A DNA stretch of 20,208 bases. It comes from Terana coerulea (taxonomy: Eukaryota > Basidiomycota > Agaricomycetes > Polyporales > Phanerochaetaceae). Of this stretch, positions 18,757 through 20,208 are shown one piece after another. Within the stretch, counting starts at the first letter, position 1. Every line of letters begins with the position of its first letter. The stretch is taken from contig JAKOGH010000674.1 of assembly GCA_024811115.1 (NCBI GenBank), positions 1 to 20,208 on the forward strand. Reading direction: 5' to 3'. Below the pieces are notes generated by a model. That model did not search any database, had not been told where the DNA came from, and was given only the letters and a program-made list of their open reading frames with translations. The position numbers and the translations under genes are program-made.

Positions 18757-20208
18757 ATGGACTCACAAACTGTTCAGGAGCTTTTACCCGGCACGGGTTC
18801 ATTAGGCTCAGTGCCCCAACACCATGTAAGCCCCAACGGTTGTCCCCCTGGGCCATGCGTCCTGAACACGTCAACTGTAGAACTACAAACGCACCGTGGT
18901 GAAGCCGCCACCAAAACACTTTGCGGTCGATGTCCTCCCATGCAAAAAGTTTGGTGAGTCACAGGCCTGGCGCAGGCGGATGATCATGTGCTCAACCCTA
19001 TCTAGGCAACGGATACTGCTACGGCATGCGCATACATCCACTCACGTCGTCTGGCGCGACGGTCGGCGACGCGGTCTCGACCCGCTCGGGCTCGACGTCG
19101 TCCTCGTCCTCCGGCCAATCCCAAGCGACGACCGCGCTGCACGTCTCGTACGAGATCTGGCGGCGGTGGGAGGACTGCCTCTGGTTCCAGGACATCCTCG
19201 AGTCGGAGTACCGGCTGATGGCGCGCACGAAGCGCACGCGACTGCAGCAGGGCAAGGGCGTGAAGAAGGGCGGCGTGTACGCGCTCTCCGGGCGGCGCGG
19301 CGAGCTTCGACTCGCTCCCGCCGGGCCCGGACGCGAACGACGTCGCGAAGGACGTGCACGCGCTCGTGCCGCGCCTCACGAAGAAGGGCACGCTCTTCCG
19401 CGCCGGCGGCGCGACGGTCGCGCAGCGCGAGCGCGAGTTCGCGGCGCTGGTTGCCGCGCTGTGGGGCGACGGCGTGCCGAGTCTGCTCCGCGAGCTGCGC
19501 GAGACGCGCCTCATCCGCGACTTCTTCGGCTACTGGCGCCGCGATACGGACCACGACCGCAAGGCCGCGCAGGCCGTTGCCGCCGCGCGCGCGGGCGACG
19601 CGCCGCAGGACAAGGGCAAGGCTCGCATGTCGCGCTCCTCGGTCACGAGCAGCGCGTTCTCGATGTACTTCTCCGCGTCCAACATCTCCCTTCAACTACC
19701 CAGCGCGTTCGCGGACTACCCGCCGAGCCCGTCCGTCGCCTCCACGTTTGGCTCGCCCTCCCCGAAGGGCAAGGGCAAAGCTACAGAGGCAGAGGGCGCC
19801 GCCGCGCCACGATACCCCTTCCTCAATACACCACCAAGCACACCAGGCACCAGCAAAGCCGGTGCCGCACGCGCTTCGACCGTCTCCGTCCCATCATCTG
19901 TCTCGAGCAGCTCGACCTGGGCCAGCCTGCGCACGCCCTCACGTTCACCATGGGCGAGAGCGGTGCCCTCCTACCCAAGTCGCCCGGCGTCGACCCTGAA
20001 GACCCATTGGACTCTGCGATACTGTTCGTGTCGGAGGCCGACGCGAAGAGCCCGCCAGGCGGCCTGGCGGTGCTGCCCGAGGAGCAAGAGTCCGACCTGC
20101 CGAGAGCGCGTGGCTCACGCTCGTTCTGCCGCCAGCATTCCGCGCTGCTGCGCACCACTCTGCACGACACGCCCCGCTCACACGTCGCCCGCGCAACCTG
20201 TCATGCCC
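18757..20208 (+). CDS. PX-domain-like protein, 5' part, two frame breaks
   Basis: Exons are 18757-18825, 18881-18953 and 19006 to beyond the window. The ATG has an ideal ACCATGG context. Introns of 55 nt (GTAAGC...CAACTGTAG) and 52 nt (GTGAGT...CTCAAC...CTAG) keep the frame. After 23 residues the protein reads NYKRTVVKPPPKHFAVDVLP, then GNGYCYGMRIHPLTSSG, a Ser-rich loop, YEIWRRWEDCLWFQDILESE, and later REREFAALVAALWGDGVPSL with RDFFGYWRRD. This order fits a phox-homology (PX) fold, in which Y-x-x-x-RR-(W/Y) precedes a helical end; PX domains bind phosphoinositides at endosomal or vacuolar membranes. The following tail is Ser/Pro-rich and low complexity. One extra G at about 19290-19292 and one apparent missing base at about 19935-19941 break the frame. 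The PX call is by pattern and could be wrong; the exon structure is firmer. Confidence 0.68.

Noticed and set aside
1..20208. CRISPR array, rRNA, tRNA genes, bacterial operon signals
   Set aside because: No regularly spaced repeats, no tRNA or rRNA signature recognised by eye, and the intron structure shows a eukaryotic genome.

Overview
The window looks like nuclear DNA of a filamentous basidiomycete, probably an agaricomycete. Three things suggest this: GC-rich coding sequence; short GT-AG introns of about 52-68 nt interrupting conserved domains (one is 217 nt); and a chromovirus-type Ty3/Gypsy LTR retrotransposon of the Tf1/sushi kind. Genus and species cannot be read from it.

Layout. 1-2326 has no convincing gene but carries one arm (882-1284) of a diverged inverted repeat. 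2327-4627 is the best gene, a six-exon MFS hexose transporter with a 12-nt microexon and one single-base frame break. The second repeat arm lies at 4953-5372 in inverted orientation, so the transporter is bracketed by about 400-bp arms. 5512-6520 (minus) is a candidate gene I do not recognise. 6531-13588 (minus) is a 7.06-kb LTR retrotransposon: gag with a CCHC knuckle, protease, RT, RNase H, integrase and a C-terminal chromodomain, with many frame breaks. After it come a short ORF, a decayed F-box/LRR-like gene (14157-15659), a gene-poor stretch with a 265-bp foldback MITE (17450-17714), a 226-bp tandem duplication, and the 5' part of a PX-like protein gene that runs off the right end (18757-20208).

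The most informative signals are in the retrotransposon. The 11 nt after the predicted transcription start are the exact reverse complement of an 11-nt site 2 nt inside the 5' LTR. This is the arrangement of Tf1-type self-priming, in which the mRNA 5' end rather than a tRNA primes reverse transcription. A TATA-like box sits 33 nt upstream of the inferred start. The 3' LTR carries the same promoter pointed at the neighbouring minus-strand gene, and the first ATG downstream of it is that gene's putative start. The LTRs differ by only two substitutions and one 2-bp indel, yet no 5-bp target duplication is visible and the coding region is full of frame breaks. Single-base indels, several in short homopolymer runs, also occur in the transporter and PX genes, so some breaks may be sequence error. 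The genes do not form a pathway; this is an accessory, repeat-rich stretch between two ordinary host genes.
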